Shown here: in pieces, positions 18,609 to 27,711 of the stretch
Layout of the letters: each line of letters starts with the position of its first letter
Position numbering within the stretch: the first letter of the stretch is position 1
Origin: Chelativorans sp. ZYF759
GTDB lineage: Bacteria > Pseudomonadota > Alphaproteobacteria > Rhizobiales > Rhizobiaceae
Direction of reading: 5' to 3'
Length of the DNA: 64,000 nt
Assembly: GCF_012911015.1 (NCBI RefSeq)
Contig: NZ_WVVV01000016.1
Span: forward strand, 1-64,000
Notes under the pieces: model-generated
What the model was told of the DNA's origin: nothing
Database searches by the model: none
What the model saw: only the letters and a program-made list of their open reading frames with translations
Position numbers and translations under genes: made by a program

Positions 18609-18728
18609 ATGATGCTGGATGGCGCAATGATGGGTGGCTTCGCAGGTCTGGGTTGGATCTGGGTGCTGCTGATCGGGCTGTTGTTCGCGTTGGCGATCGC
18701 AGCTCTGTTCAAGTACCTGCTGAAGTGA
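18609..18728 (+). CDS. Small single-span membrane protein
   Basis: A 39-residue frame that is almost entirely one transmembrane helix (WIWVLLIGLLFALAIAALF) ending KYLLK. It is the first gene after the copper-type promoter and is followed 34 bases later by another membrane protein gene. GAACGGAGCGA precedes the ATG as a fair ribosome-binding site. A similar 50-residue membrane protein is encoded at 30694-30846. Function is unknown; small proteins of this type often assist a membrane partner. Confidence 0.6.
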   Translation: MMLDGAMMGGFAGLGWIWVLLIGLLFALAIAALFKYLLK

Positions 18729-18762
18729 GCCGTCGAAGAGCAGCCATGGAACCGGAGCTTCG

Positions 18763-19257
18763 ATGAGCCTCGCCAGAAACCTGCTGCGTCATCTGGCCAT
18801 ACTGGTGTTTGCCGGCCTCGCAGGGCTGGCAATTCATCTCGTGTTGATGGGCGTGAAGGAGGCCTCCGGCATCCTGCCAGAGTTTCAGCCTTATCGTGAT
18901 CTCCAGTTGTTGCTCGGCAACATCGTTCCAGGAGCTCTGGGTTCAGCCATGCCATATGTGACCGGGGCCGTCATCTGGGGCTTTGTCTACGCGCGCCTGC
19001 ACGATTTTCTGCCAGGTCGGACAGCGTTGGCAAAGGCGGCGACTTTTGCCACGATGGCGTGGCTGGTGATGGCGACCGCCTTTTTTGGTCTGGCGGGCCA
19101 CGGCCTCTTCGGGATCGGATTGGGTCGCGGATTGCTGCCGGCGCTGTTCATGCTGCCGATGCTCTTTGTCTTCAGCTTCGTGCTCGCGATGGCCCATAGC
19201 CGGTTACGACGTATTCCATCTGCCGATCGTGACGCCAAGCGGCCTGAACAATCCTGA
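18763..19257 (+). CDS. Unknown membrane protein, four predicted spans
   Basis: A 164-residue hydrophobic protein with transmembrane segments near residues 11-31, 60-77, 93-112 and 120-142 and a basic C-terminal tail. I do not recognise the family, and no His/Cys metal motif stands out. It sits in the copper-promoter operon between the small membrane protein and a CopZ-like chaperone, so a role in copper handling is inferred from context only. Confidence 0.7.
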   Translation: MSLARNLLRHLAILVFAGLAGLAIHLVLMGVKEASGILPEFQPYRDLQLLLGNIVPGALGSAMPYVTGAVIWGFVYARLHDFLPGRTALAKAATFATMAWLVMATAFFGLAGHGLFGIGLGRGLLPALFMLPMLFVFSFVLAMAHSRLRRIPSADRDAKRPEQS

Positions 19258-19274
19258 ACCGAGAGGACCTTCAA

Positions 19275-19487
19275 ATGATCAGACTGAGCATTCCCGACAT
19301 GAGCTGCGGCCATTGCGTGGAGGCCGTCACCCAGGCGGTCAGGAAGACAGACCCCGATGCAAAGGTAAGCATCGATCTCGGCGGTCGCACCGCCGAGATC
19401 GAGACACAGTCACCGCCGGCGGCCGTGACCGCAGCGATCGAGCAGGCGGGCTATCCCAACAACCCGCTGTCGGAAGAGCACCCATGA
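19275..19487 (+). CDS. copZ: CopZ-like heavy-metal-associated (HMA) copper chaperone
   Basis: A 70-residue free-standing HMA domain with the intact metal site MSCGHC and the usual beta-alpha-beta pattern (VEAVTQAVRKTDPDAKVSIDLGGRTAEIE). Such proteins bind Cu(I) in the cytoplasm and deliver it to a P-type ATPase. GAGAGGA precedes the ATG. It lies 17 bases after the membrane protein and about 2.4 kb upstream of the Cu(+) ATPase. Confidence 0.9.
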   Translation: MIRLSIPDMSCGHCVEAVTQAVRKTDPDAKVSIDLGGRTAEIETQSPPAAVTAAIEQAGYPNNPLSEEHP

Positions 19488-19546
19488 AAACGCGCCGAGG
19501 CCGTGGGGCCGACTATTGGCCATAGAGGATGCAGAGGAAGTCTGAG

Positions 19547-20422
19547 ATGAAGAAATCAATTCTGGCAACCGGCTTGACGGCATTGCTGGCTGTCGTGGCC
19601 GCGCCGTCTCTCGCATTGGCCAGCGAAGTCCTGCCGGTGCACGCGTTGAAGCAGGACACCCATATCCATGGCCTTGCCGTCGATCGCACCAATGATGGTC
19701 ACCTGCTGATCGCCACTCATCACGGCGTGTTCCGTGCCGGACCGGACGGTATGGCCGAGCGGATCTCGCCCGTGAAGGATTTCATGGGATTCACGCCGCA
19801 TCCCGATGAGGCCCAGATCTTCTATGGCAGCGGCCATCCGGCCCAAGGTGGCAATCTCGGCTTCATTGTCTCGACTGATAGCGGCGAGACCTGGCAGCAG
19901 CGGTCGCCCGGCGCAAACGGTCCGGTCGACTTCCACCAGATGACGGTGAGCCTCGTCGATCCCGATATCATCTATGGCACTTACGGAACGCTGCAGCGCA
20001 GCGCGGATGGCGGCCATAGCTGGTCAGTCGTTGGGCCGTTACCGGCCGACTTGATCTCGATTGCCGCCTCAGCACTGCAGACCGACACCCTGTATGCTGG
20101 CACACGAAACGGCCTCCAGATCAGTCGCGACGGCGGCCAAAGCTGGCAGACCGCGCTCCCGGACATTCCCGTCAGCCTCGTGGCGGTGGATGGCGAGGGC
20201 GGGCTGTTCGCCTTCGTGCCGGGCCACGGCCTGGTACGCACGGATGAAGAGGTGCTGGACTTCTCCACCCTCTCTCAGGGATGGGAGGATCAGGTGCTCC
20301 TGCATATGGCCTTCGACCCGGCCAACCCCATGCACGTCTTCGCTGCATCCCACCAAAGCAACATCTTTGCTTCCGAGGATGGAGGGCGGACGTGGTCCGA
20401 AGTGAAAGGGCCTACGAACTGA
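19547..20422 (+). CDS. Secreted beta-propeller (F510_1955-like, BNR repeats)
   Basis: A 291-residue protein with a signal peptide (ending SLALASEV) and Asp-box/BNR repeats: STDSGETWQQ, SADGGHSWSVV, SRDGGQSWQT and SEDGGRTWSEV. This matches the sialidase-fold F510_1955-type proteins, often annotated as glycosyl hydrolases without proof and found near copper genes. The start MKKSILAT follows GAGGAAGTCTGAG. It ends 8 bases before the cytochrome c gene, so they are probably co-transcribed. Confidence 0.82.
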   Translation: MKKSILATGLTALLAVVAAPSLALASEVLPVHALKQDTHIHGLAVDRTNDGHLLIATHHGVFRAGPDGMAERISPVKDFMGFTPHPDEAQIFYGSGHPAQGGNLGFIVSTDSGETWQQRSPGANGPVDFHQMTVSLVDPDIIYGTYGTLQRSADGGHSWSVVGPLPADLISIAASALQTDTLYAGTRNGLQISRDGGQSWQTALPDIPVSLVAVDGEGGLFAFVPGHGLVRTDEEVLDFSTLSQGWEDQVLLHMAFDPANPMHVFAASHQSNIFASEDGGRTWSEVKGPTN

Positions 20423-20430
20423 AGCAACGA

Positions 20431-20922
20431 ATGCGTCTCATCGGAATCATCGCCGGCCTGGCAGCGGTCATCGTGCTCGGCGCCGTGATCCTTCTGATGC
20501 GCCCCCGAAGCGAGCCGGAGTTCGGCCTGTTCCGCCCAAACGACAGCGACGCCGTTCGGCTTGGGGAGGTGCTCTACCGGGATCACTGTGCCGCCTGCCA
20601 CGGCACCAATCTGGAGGGAGAGACGCCGGATTGGCAGGTGCGCGACGAGGACGGCTATCTCCCGGGTCCGCCGCATGACGAGACCGGGCACACTTGGCAC
20701 CATCCAGACCAGCTTCTCTTCGGCATCACCAAATACGGCATCGCGGAAGCCGCCAACCTGCCGGACTATCCGACCCGCATGCCCGCATTCGAAGGGGTGC
20801 TCGACGATGAGGAGATCATCGCCATCCTGTCCTTCATCAAGTCACGCTGGCCCGACCGCGCCCGCCAGCATCAGGACGACATCAACCGGCGGTTCGAAGA
20901 GAGAAGCCAAGGCGCCGAATGA
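20431..20922 (+). CDS. Membrane-anchored c-type cytochrome
   Basis: A 163-residue protein with an N-terminal membrane anchor (residues 3-23) and one haem-binding motif C53-A-A-C-H57. The probable axial Met is in TRMPAFEG near residue 116. The AILSFIKSRWPD helix is typical of class I cytochrome c. It probably faces the periplasm and passes electrons. It is the last gene of the run that begins at the copper promoter at 18557. Confidence 0.88.
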   Translation: MRLIGIIAGLAAVIVLGAVILLMRPRSEPEFGLFRPNDSDAVRLGEVLYRDHCAACHGTNLEGETPDWQVRDEDGYLPGPPHDETGHTWHHPDQLLFGITKYGIAEAANLPDYPTRMPAFEGVLDDEEIIAILSFIKSRWPDRARQHQDDINRRFEERSQGAE

Positions 20923-21046
20923 GAGGAGGCCCGTGCCCGGCTACCGGTCTGCTCCCGCCTGCGTCAGGTCCTGGCAGAACCCGTGATGTTGTACTTGATG
21001 GAGCCCCCGCCTTCGCGTTATCGAAAACTCGATTCCACAATGGCGG
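20923..21046. other. Short intergenic stretch
   Basis: About 120 bases between the cytochrome stop and an Fnr/FixK-type box. I see no terminator and no gene. Confidence 0.4.
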
Positions 21047-21060
21047 TTGACCTGGATCAA
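21047..21060 (+). promoter_or_regulatory. Fnr/FixK-type box
   Basis: TTGAC-CTGG-ATCAA fits the Fnr/FixK consensus perfectly and is one base from the well-known TTGATCTGGATCAA. It lies 59 bases before the ATG at 21120. TTGACC could also serve as a -35, so overlap with a promoter is possible. Confidence 0.65.
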
Positions 21061-21119
21061 GCAAGGTCGACACTTCTGTGCTAGCGTCCGAATATGCCCA
21101 CGGCATCCGGTTCAAGCCG

Positions 21120-21488
21120 ATGACCCGATACGAAGAATTCCACTTGTCGAGGCGATTGTTTCGCCTGGCAGGGTTGGTCGCGGCGGCCTTCCTGGTGGCG
21201 CTCGTCATCGGTTCGACCTCCACGGCAGCCGCAGCGTTGGACGCTATGGACGACGGCAGGGTGATCGCCATCGATACCGCGTACCCGCAAGGGGGTAGTC
21301 ACCATGGCCACTCGGGCGAACACGATCACGAGGCCTCCTGTTCGGGCTATGGACACTGCTCTGCGGCCGCCATTTTCTCCCCCTCGATGGTGTTGGCTGC
21401 GCCAGCAGAAGTCCTCCGCCGCCCGTTCAGACCTCGTATCTGCCCCGGCTCCGGCCAGAGCCTGATCGACCGCCCTCCCATCTGTTGA
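21120..21488 (+). CDS. Small secreted His/Cys protein
   Basis: A 122-residue protein with an N-terminal signal or anchor (LFRLAGLVAAAFLVALVIG), a His-rich block (GGSHHGHSGEHDHEASC) and Cys residues at CSGYGHCSAAA plus RICPGSG. It has the same plan as the protein at 16303: hydrophobic N-terminus, His block, Cys pair, Pro/Arg-rich tail. The family is not recognised. It is preceded by an Fnr/FixK-type box and lies upstream of the copper ATPase unit. I chose MTRYEEF as the start; an upstream in-frame start at 21078 has no better signal. Confidence 0.6.
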   Translation: MTRYEEFHLSRRLFRLAGLVAAAFLVALVIGSTSTAAAALDAMDDGRVIAIDTAYPQGGSHHGHSGEHDHEASCSGYGHCSAAAIFSPSMVLAAPAEVLRRPFRPRICPGSGQSLIDRPPIC

Positions 21489-21636
21489 TCGGCCACGGCG
21501 CTTCGAGGCTTCGCCTGCATCGGCGTGGCCACCAGGCGCATGCACGTTACCTGCGACATCCATCCGTCGCGCCGCGATTTGCGGCCGCGCGCAGGAAGTC
21601 CGGCAGGAACAACAATCCAGCGGAAGGAAGGCATTC

Positions 21637-21873
21637 ATGCCTACGCGTTCAGTTATTCAAAACGTCAAACCGCCCATTTCGGCGATTGGCAACCCGCAAA
21701 CAATCCCGTCCAGGTTCCGGCCGTCGTGGCTTTGGATCGTCCTCGGGTTACTGGCCGTCGGCGCCCTCTACGGTTTCGTTGGCCTGACTTGGTGGAGCCT
21801 CCCGATCGCTACTCTAATGCTGGGATGGCCGATCGTCATCGTCTGGGTTTTGCTTGGAGGGTTTGAACGATGA
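21637..21873 (+). CDS. Small membrane protein upstream of copper ATPase
   Basis: A 78-residue protein with two likely transmembrane segments (SWLWIVLGLLAVGALYGFVG and LPIATLMLGWPIVIVWVLLG). The stop overlaps the start of the copper ATPase gene (ATGA), so the two are translationally coupled. GGAAGGCATTC precedes the ATG. The family is not recognised. It may be an accessory subunit of the transporter, which is inferred from coupling alone. Confidence 0.65.
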   Translation: MPTRSVIQNVKPPISAIGNPQTIPSRFRPSWLWIVLGLLAVGALYGFVGLTWWSLPIATLMLGWPIVIVWVLLGGFER

Positions 21874-24419
21874 TCTCGTCCATCAAAGGGAATGCGACAA
21901 AGCCTGGCGACGCTTCCGCTGCCGCTGGGGAGACAACGGTCGAGTTCTTGGTCCCCGGCATGGGAAGCGACCATTGCGCTGGGCTGATCTCCACGTCGCT
22001 CAAGCGCCTCGCCGGCGTGCATGCCGTGCAGACCAGTATTGCCTCCCACAAGGTCGCGGTACGCTTCGATCCCGCATCTGTGTCGAGTTCGAAGATCAAG
22101 ACGGGCATTGAGCGGGCCGGATACGAAGTCGCGGAAATTGCTCCTCCGGCCGCAGAACCTGCCGGTGATGTCCGCCTCACAGTGCCCGGAATGGGCAGCG
22201 ATCATTGTGCCGGATTGATTTCGGAATCGATCCGGAGGCTCGCTGGTATCACCAAGGTCGACACAAACATCGCCGCCCATCGCGTGAACGTCTCCTTCGT
22301 GCCAGGCACGACGGACGCAGACAGCATCAGGGCGGCTGTGGAGCGCGCCGGCTATGACGTCGTTTCCGTGGAGGTCGGGGACGCAAAAGCAGCTTCGGGA
22401 ACTGCCGAGGATGCAGAAGAGCGTTATTTGGCGACGGCCTGGAGGCGTTTGTGGATCGCCGCTGCTCCCACGACCTTGATTATGCTGATCATGGTCCCGC
22501 ACATGTTCTGGCAGCCCATTCCTGGCTACCTGGCGATTGTTGCGGCGCTCGCTTTCCCCGTGGTGTTTCTTTACGGCGGCTGGTCGACCCATCGCTCGGC
22601 CTGGCGTTCGCTCACCAACCGCACGGCGAACATGGACGTGCTCATATCGATGGGCAGCCTGCCGCCGTATTTGATCGGCCTGGTCGGGTTCTTCTATCCG
22701 ATGACCTCCTTCATCGAGATGGCGGCGACGATCATGACCTTCCATCTTCTGGGGCGGTATCTGGAGACGCGGGCGAAGGGACGAGCCAGCCAGGCCATCA
22801 AGCGCTTGATCACACTAGGGGCGAAGACCGCCACGGTGGAGCGCGACAATGAGGAGATTGAGGTTCCCATCGCCGAGCTCATCGTTGGCGACGTCATGGT
22901 GGTGCGGCCGGGCGCCAAGGTGCCAACCGATGGCGAGATCGTCGAGGGCAACAGCCATCTCGATGAATCGATCGCTACGGGCGAGTCGGTGCCGGTGGAA
23001 AAGGGGCCGGGCGATGGAGTCCTGGGCGCGACCATCAACAATGAAGGCATGCTCAAGATCCGCGCCACCAAGGTCGGAGCCGATACTTTCCTTTCGCAGG
23101 TCATCCGCCTCGTGGAGGAAGCGCAGGGATCAAAAGTGCCCATCCAGGAATTCGCCGACCGAGTGACAGCGAAGTTCGTACCGGCTGTCATCGTGATCAG
23201 CCTGGGCAGCCTGTTAATGTGGCTGTTCTTCGCCGAGTCCCTGAGACCCATACTGTTCTGGGGTGCAACGTTCCTGCCTTGGGTCAATCCTGATCTGAGC
23301 CCGCTCATGCTCGGGGTTCTTTCAGCAGTCGCCGTGCTGGTCATTGCGTGTCCCTGTGCGCTTGGTCTGGCAACGCCCACCGCGCTGATGGTCGGATCCG
23401 GAATGGGTGCCGAGCAGGGTATACTCATTCGCTCCGGAGAGGCGATCCAGACCCTGAAGGACATCAAGGTCGTTGTTCTCGACAAGACCGGAACCATCAC
23501 CAAAGGCCAGCCGTCATTGACGGACGTGGTCGCCCTCGACGGTTTCGAGGAAGAGGCGGTTCTTCGTGCAGCGGCAGGCGTCGAAGCTGGTTCGGAGCAC
23601 CCGCTCGCTCAAGCGATCGTGAGGGGTGCGCGCGATCGTGGCCTCGTCGTACCCAAAGTCTCCGGCTTCAGGTCGATTACCGCGCGCGGCGTCGAGGGTC
23701 AGCTTGAGGGCGCCCATATCCGCGTCGGATCGCGAAGGCTCCTGAATGAAGCAGGGATCGATGCCTCCTCGCTTGAGGGTCGGCTGCAGGAGCTTGAGAT
23801 GCAGGGCAAAACGGCGATGCTGGTTGCGATTGGAAATGCGGCGGCGGGTCTGGTTGCGGTTGCAGATACCATCAAGGACGATTCCAAGGACGCAATTGCA
23901 GCTCTGCACGACCTTGGCATCCACGTTGTCATGATCACCGGCGACAACGAGCGCACGGCCAAACATGTCGCTTCGCAGGTTGGGCTCGACGAGGTGATGG
24001 CGGGAGTCCTTCCCGAAGGCAAGGTCGACGCGATTCGCAAGCTCCAGGAAGAGCACGGCGAAAAGGTCGCGATGGTGGGAGACGGCATTAATGACGCGCC
24101 CGCCCTCAAGCAAGCCAATGTCGGGATCGCCATCGGAGCCGGCGCGGACGTCGCCATCGAGGCGGCGGACGTGACGCTGGTCAAAGGTGAACTGACCAAG
24201 GCTGTGGAGGCGATCCGTCTGTCGAAAGCCACGTTCGGAAAGATCGTCCAGAACCTGTTCTGGGCCTGGTTTTACAATGTCGCCGCGATCCCGATCGCCG
24301 CCCTCGGACTGCTCCATCCGATGATCGGAGTCGTCGCCATGACGGCGAGCTCTCTGTCAGTTATCGGCAACTCGATCCTTCTGAAGCGCGCGAAGTTGGC
24401 AGTGAAAAAGAGAGACTGA
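21870..24419 (+). CDS. copA: Cu(+)-transporting P1B-type ATPase
   Basis: An 849-residue P-type ATPase that would export Cu(I) across the inner membrane. Two N-terminal HMA domains are followed by paired helices, the CPC ion-binding motif (CPCALGLATP, Cys at about 494), the phosphorylation site DKTGT (Asp 538), and the hinge GDGINDAP near 738. Both HMA domains have GMGSDHC, keeping only the second Cys of the usual CxxC. Order and length are otherwise normal. It overlaps the upstream membrane protein by 4 bases and the downstream permease by one base. Confidence 0.94.
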   Translation: MISSIKGNATKPGDASAAAGETTVEFLVPGMGSDHCAGLISTSLKRLAGVHAVQTSIASHKVAVRFDPASVSSSKIKTGIERAGYEVAEIAPPAAEPAGDVRLTVPGMGSDHCAGLISESIRRLAGITKVDTNIAAHRVNVSFVPGTTDADSIRAAVERAGYDVVSVEVGDAKAASGTAEDAEERYLATAWRRLWIAAAPTTLIMLIMVPHMFWQPIPGYLAIVAALAFPVVFLYGGWSTHRSAWRSLTNRTANMDVLISMGSLPPYLIGLVGFFYPMTSFIEMAATIMTFHLLGRYLETRAKGRASQAIKRLITLGAKTATVERDNEEIEVPIAELIVGDVMVVRPGAKVPTDGEIVEGNSHLDESIATGESVPVEKGPGDGVLGATINNEGMLKIRATKVGADTFLSQVIRLVEEAQGSKVPIQEFADRVTAKFVPAVIVISLGSLLMWLFFAESLRPILFWGATFLPWVNPDLSPLMLGVLSAVAVLVIACPCALGLATPTALMVGSGMGAEQGILIRSGEAIQTLKDIKVVVLDKTGTITKGQPSLTDVVALDGFEEEAVLRAAAGVEAGSEHPLAQAIVRGARDRGLVVPKVSGFRSITARGVEGQLEGAHIRVGSRRLLNEAGIDASSLEGRLQELEMQGKTAMLVAIGNAAAGLVAVADTIKDDSKDAIAALHDLGIHVVMITGDNERTAKHVASQVGLDEVMAGVLPEGKVDAIRKLQEEHGEKVAMVGDGINDAPALKQANVGIAIGAGADVAIEAADVTLVKGELTKAVEAIRLSKATFGKIVQNLFWAWFYNVAAIPIAALGLLHPMIGVVAMTASSLSVIGNSILLKRAKLAVKKRD

Positions 24420-25726
24420 TGGCAAAAGATTACGAGAAGAACAGCATCAGCCTGCCGGGCGCGATCGCCATGGGCACGGGCGTGATGATCGGCGCTGGAA
24501 TCTTTGCCCTGACAGGCCAGATTGCCGAGCTTGCCGGGCCGCTCTTCCCGCTGTCATTCCTCGTTGGTGCGATCGTGTCGGCGTTCAGCGCCTATACCTA
24601 CGTCAAGATGTCAAACGCCTATCCCTCTGCAGGTGGGATCGGGATGATCCTGACGAAGGCCTATGGACCGACGACGGTGGCGGCAGGCGCGGCCATGCTG
24701 ATGGCGCTTTCCATGGTGATCAATGAGAGCCTCGTCGCTCGTACTTTCGGGACCTATGCGCTCCGAGCCTTCGGTGTCGATGCTGATAGCATCCTGGTTC
24801 CTGTTCTCGGCGTCGGATTGATCGTTTTCGCGTGGCTGGTGAACGTGTCAGGCAACCGTTCTGTCGGCCTTCTGTCTATCGTTATGGCCATAATCAAGGT
24901 GGGCGGAATCGCGCTTTTCGGTGCGGGCGCGCTGTGGGCGAGCGGTATTTCATTCGAAGCCACCGGCGGAGATGCCGGAGCCGGCGGTTTTCTGGCCTCC
25001 GTTGCACTATCCATTCTGGCCTTCAAAGGCTTTACGACCATCACCAACAGCGGCGCAGAGATCACCCATCCGCACCGCAATGTCGGCCGGGCCATCATGC
25101 TATCCATCGCGACCTGCGTGATCGTCTACGTTCTAGTCGCCTTTGCAGTCGGATCGAGCCTGCCGCTCGACCGGATCGTTGCGGCAAAGGACTACGCGCT
25201 TGCAGAGGCCGCTGAGCCTGCGCTGGGGCAGACCGGATTCTATCTTACGGTGGCGCTGGCCCTGGTTGCCACGGCGTCCGGCCTCGTCGCGAGCGTGTTC
25301 GCAGTCTCGCGCATGCTGGCGATGCTGACTGACATGGATCTGATCCCACATCGGCACTTCGGGATGCCGGGCACGATCAAGGATCATACGCTGGTCTATA
25401 CGGTCGTCTTGGCAGGCTTTCTGACGGTATTCTTCGACCTGAGCCGGATCGCCTCGCTCGGGGCCTTTTTCTACCTCGTGATGGATATCATCATCCACTG
25501 GGGCGTGTTCCGGCATCTCCGTCGGGAAATCAACGCGCGTGGTTGGGTTCTACTGATAGCCATCGCGCTCGATGCTGTCGTGCTGGCCGCCTTCGCGGCG
25601 ATGAAGTGGCAGTCCGATCCGCTGATTGTCGTGGTCGGCATTGTCGGTATGGCGTCTGTATTCCTGTTCGAGCGCGTATTCCTATCTCGCAACCGGGGCC
25701 GGCAGGGGGATCACGATCATCAGTGA
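24419..25726 (+). CDS. Amino acid/polyamine (APC) superfamily permease
   Basis: A 435-residue protein with about 12 transmembrane segments and the APC opening ISLPGAIAMGTGVMIGAGIFALTG. AFKGFTTITNSGAEITHPHRNVGRA matches the conserved loop after helix 6. The C-terminus is His/Asp rich (QGDHDHQ). The substrate is not known. It starts on the last base of the copper ATPase stop codon (TGATG), so it is in the same operon; permeases of this type recur beside copper ATPases in rhizobial islands, but the link is not explained. Confidence 0.88.
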   Translation: MAKDYEKNSISLPGAIAMGTGVMIGAGIFALTGQIAELAGPLFPLSFLVGAIVSAFSAYTYVKMSNAYPSAGGIGMILTKAYGPTTVAAGAAMLMALSMVINESLVARTFGTYALRAFGVDADSILVPVLGVGLIVFAWLVNVSGNRSVGLLSIVMAIIKVGGIALFGAGALWASGISFEATGGDAGAGGFLASVALSILAFKGFTTITNSGAEITHPHRNVGRAIMLSIATCVIVYVLVAFAVGSSLPLDRIVAAKDYALAEAAEPALGQTGFYLTVALALVATASGLVASVFAVSRMLAMLTDMDLIPHRHFGMPGTIKDHTLVYTVVLAGFLTVFFDLSRIASLGAFFYLVMDIIIHWGVFRHLRREINARGWVLLIAIALDAVVLAAFAAMKWQSDPLIVVVGIVGMASVFLFERVFLSRNRGRQGDHDHQ

Positions 25727-25788
25727 CAGCCCTTGAGCCTTCCATAGAACAAGTCTGAGACCAGGACCGAAAGACAAAGGCAAGTGAC

Positions 25789-25926
25789 ATGAAACAATAC
25801 CATCACTTCGCGGCATGCGACGTTTCAGTCGGCGCGGACACCCATATTGAATGGGCCTGCGCCGTCTGTCCCGACATCTGTCAAGCGCAGTTCCCGGGCT
25901 TGGTTGAGCCGACTGAGGACGTCTGA
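25789..25926 (+). CDS. Small Cys-rich protein
   Basis: A 45-residue protein (MKQYHHFAACDVSVG ...) with four Cys, three of them in ACAVCPDIC, and two adjacent His. It has no signal peptide or membrane segment, so it may be a small cytoplasmic metal-binding peptide. Its stop overlaps the next start (TGATGG, sharing one base), which supports its reality. Confidence 0.55.
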   Translation: MKQYHHFAACDVSVGADTHIEWACAVCPDICQAQFPGLVEPTEDV

Positions 25927-26450
25927 TGGGGCAGGACAGCGAAAAGCCCGCGCGCGCCCACCATTCCGGAGACGACGAGCGAGCCGCAGGCATATGGGAG
26001 GTGCCCGAACTGCCCGTTGCCTTGTTTTCCTTCGTCCTGCATTTCGTTTGGGAGTTCGTTCAGGTGCCGACCTACACCGGCATGGCCGAGATGGCCCACT
26101 GGGAGGCGATCAAGCTTTGCATGTCGGCAACATTTGGCGATGTAGGGTTTGCGCTGACGGCATTCTGGATGGCCAGCGTGGCGGCGCGTGGCCGGGTCTG
26201 GATCCTTCGCCCGACGCGCGTGCCGGTCGCAATCTTCGTGGCTGTTGGGATCCTTTTGACCGTTGGGTTCGAGTACTACTACACCAACGTTAGCCTGCGC
26301 TGGACATATTCTGACCTGATGCCGCTCGTACCGCCCTTCGGCACAGGGCTGAGCCCGCTCCTGCAATGGCTCGTCATCCCACCGCTCGTGGTCTGGCTGA
26401 CACGCCGCCATCTCCTGGGAGCGCGGGCAATACGTGAGGCTGATGCATGA
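25926..26450 (+). CDS. Unknown four-span membrane protein
   Basis: A 174-residue hydrophobic protein with segments near residues 30-50, 68-88, 98-118 and 138-160. Aromatic-rich loops include HFVWEFVQVPTYTGM and FEYYYTNVSLRWTY. I do not recognise the family by name. It is translationally coupled to the small Cys-rich protein and probably belongs to the copper ATPase-permease transcript. Confidence 0.7.
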   Translation: MGQDSEKPARAHHSGDDERAAGIWEVPELPVALFSFVLHFVWEFVQVPTYTGMAEMAHWEAIKLCMSATFGDVGFALTAFWMASVAARGRVWILRPTRVPVAIFVAVGILLTVGFEYYYTNVSLRWTYSDLMPLVPPFGTGLSPLLQWLVIPPLVVWLTRRHLLGARAIREADA

Positions 26451-26860
26451 AGCGTTGCGACGAGGGCAGTCGCCAATGGCATGTTGCCACGTCTGACCAC
26501 CGTAATCGCCCAGGCGAGTTGGCCGGCGAAAATCGCGGCTTGCCCCGGGCGTGGAATGTGCGGTCTCAGCATCGCAGACTGCTCGTCGGCAAGCCAGAAA
26601 TGATGCCGACGCATCGCTGTCCTCCTTTCGGAGGCCGTGAATCGCATCAGGCCACTCAACCGGAACCCTTTATGGGGCCTTACCCTAGTTTTGACGCACT
26701 CACGCTGCATCGCAGACACGCGGTAATGCAGCACATTGTCACAACGAGATCGTTGCCGCTGCCAGGAACTACTGACGAACCGTGGCGGGCTACTGAAACA
26801 GCAGCGCCAGCCGAGCATTCCAGTTCGTTGCTGCCGTAGGAATTGAAGCGATCAAATAGC
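26451..26860. other. No supported gene
   Basis: About 410 bases. A plus-strand frame (26447-26839) overlaps the previous stop codon, but its composition (Arg/His/Pro-rich, no hydrophobic core) looks random. The region probably holds the promoter for the DUF1007 gene. I saw no convincing operator or terminator. Confidence 0.4.
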
Positions 26861-27547
26861 ATGAAACGCAACATTCTGATGCGCCTGGAGGCTCGCAGAT
26901 TTTTGACAATCCTGCTGATTGCCATGCTGATGGCCACGGCGAGGACTTTTCCATTGAAGGCCCATCCACATATCCTTGCGGAAGCGCACCTCGAAATCGT
27001 CCTCAATGCGACTGGGACCGTTGATCGGCTGAAGCACCTGTGGCGGTTCGATGAATTCTTCTCAAGCACCGTCATCCTGGAATTCGGCGCTGCAGGCAGT
27101 ATGGAATTGGATGAAGAGGAACTCGATGCCGTTTCAAGGACGATTCACACCTCACTTGCGGATTTCAACTACTTCCAGTCCATCGAGTCCAATGGTGAAG
27201 AGATTGTCATGAGACCACCGGCTGGACTGCGAGCATATTTTGACGACCTCCAGCTAATCGTCGAATTCGAGACCGAGCCACGTGACCCCCTCCCTTTGAG
27301 GGGATCCCTGACTTTCGGCATCTACGACCCTACGCTGTTCACAGCGATCGAGTTCCAAGAAGACGAACACATATCGATCGGACGCCTTCCTGCGGATTGC
27401 GATACGGCCATTATACGTCCAGATCCCTATCAGGTGATCGCGGAAAACCGGGGCAGCCTAACGGAAGAGTTTTTCAATGACCCGACCGATTACGCAGCGA
27501 TTTCCGCGACTCGACTCGAAGTAGCATGCCCGCCGGGACCAGAATGA
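26861..27547 (+). CDS. DUF1007 family periplasmic protein
   Basis: A 228-residue exported protein with an N-terminal signal (FLTILLIAMLMATARTFPLKA) followed at once by HPHILAEAHLEIVLN, the conserved His-Pro-His start of DUF1007 proteins. These occur with nickel/cobalt or other metal exporters and are thought to be periplasmic metal-binding partners. No such exporter lies beside it here. The ATG at 26861 is preferred; a TTG six codons earlier is possible. Confidence 0.82.
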   Translation: MKRNILMRLEARRFLTILLIAMLMATARTFPLKAHPHILAEAHLEIVLNATGTVDRLKHLWRFDEFFSSTVILEFGAAGSMELDEEELDAVSRTIHTSLADFNYFQSIESNGEEIVMRPPAGLRAYFDDLQLIVEFETEPRDPLPLRGSLTFGIYDPTLFTAIEFQEDEHISIGRLPADCDTAIIRPDPYQVIAENRGSLTEEFFNDPTDYAAISATRLEVACPPGPE

Positions 27548-27711
27548 GGTCATCCGTGTCAGGCGAGCGTCTGACCATCAGTGTTTCGATCGTGGAGCAG
27601 TTTACGATCCGGATGTGAGCCCCTGCGAGGGCCGGTCTTTCTTCCGAACGCTTCACGTGAAGTTGAATGCCCGGTAACCATTGTTGCGCGCATATCGGCG
27701 ATATTGCGTCG

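Noticed and set aside
26447..26839. 130-residue frame overlapping the stop of the 25926 membrane protein
   Set aside because: The ATGA overlap is attractive, but the composition is Arg/His/Pro-rich and unlike a folded protein, with no motif.
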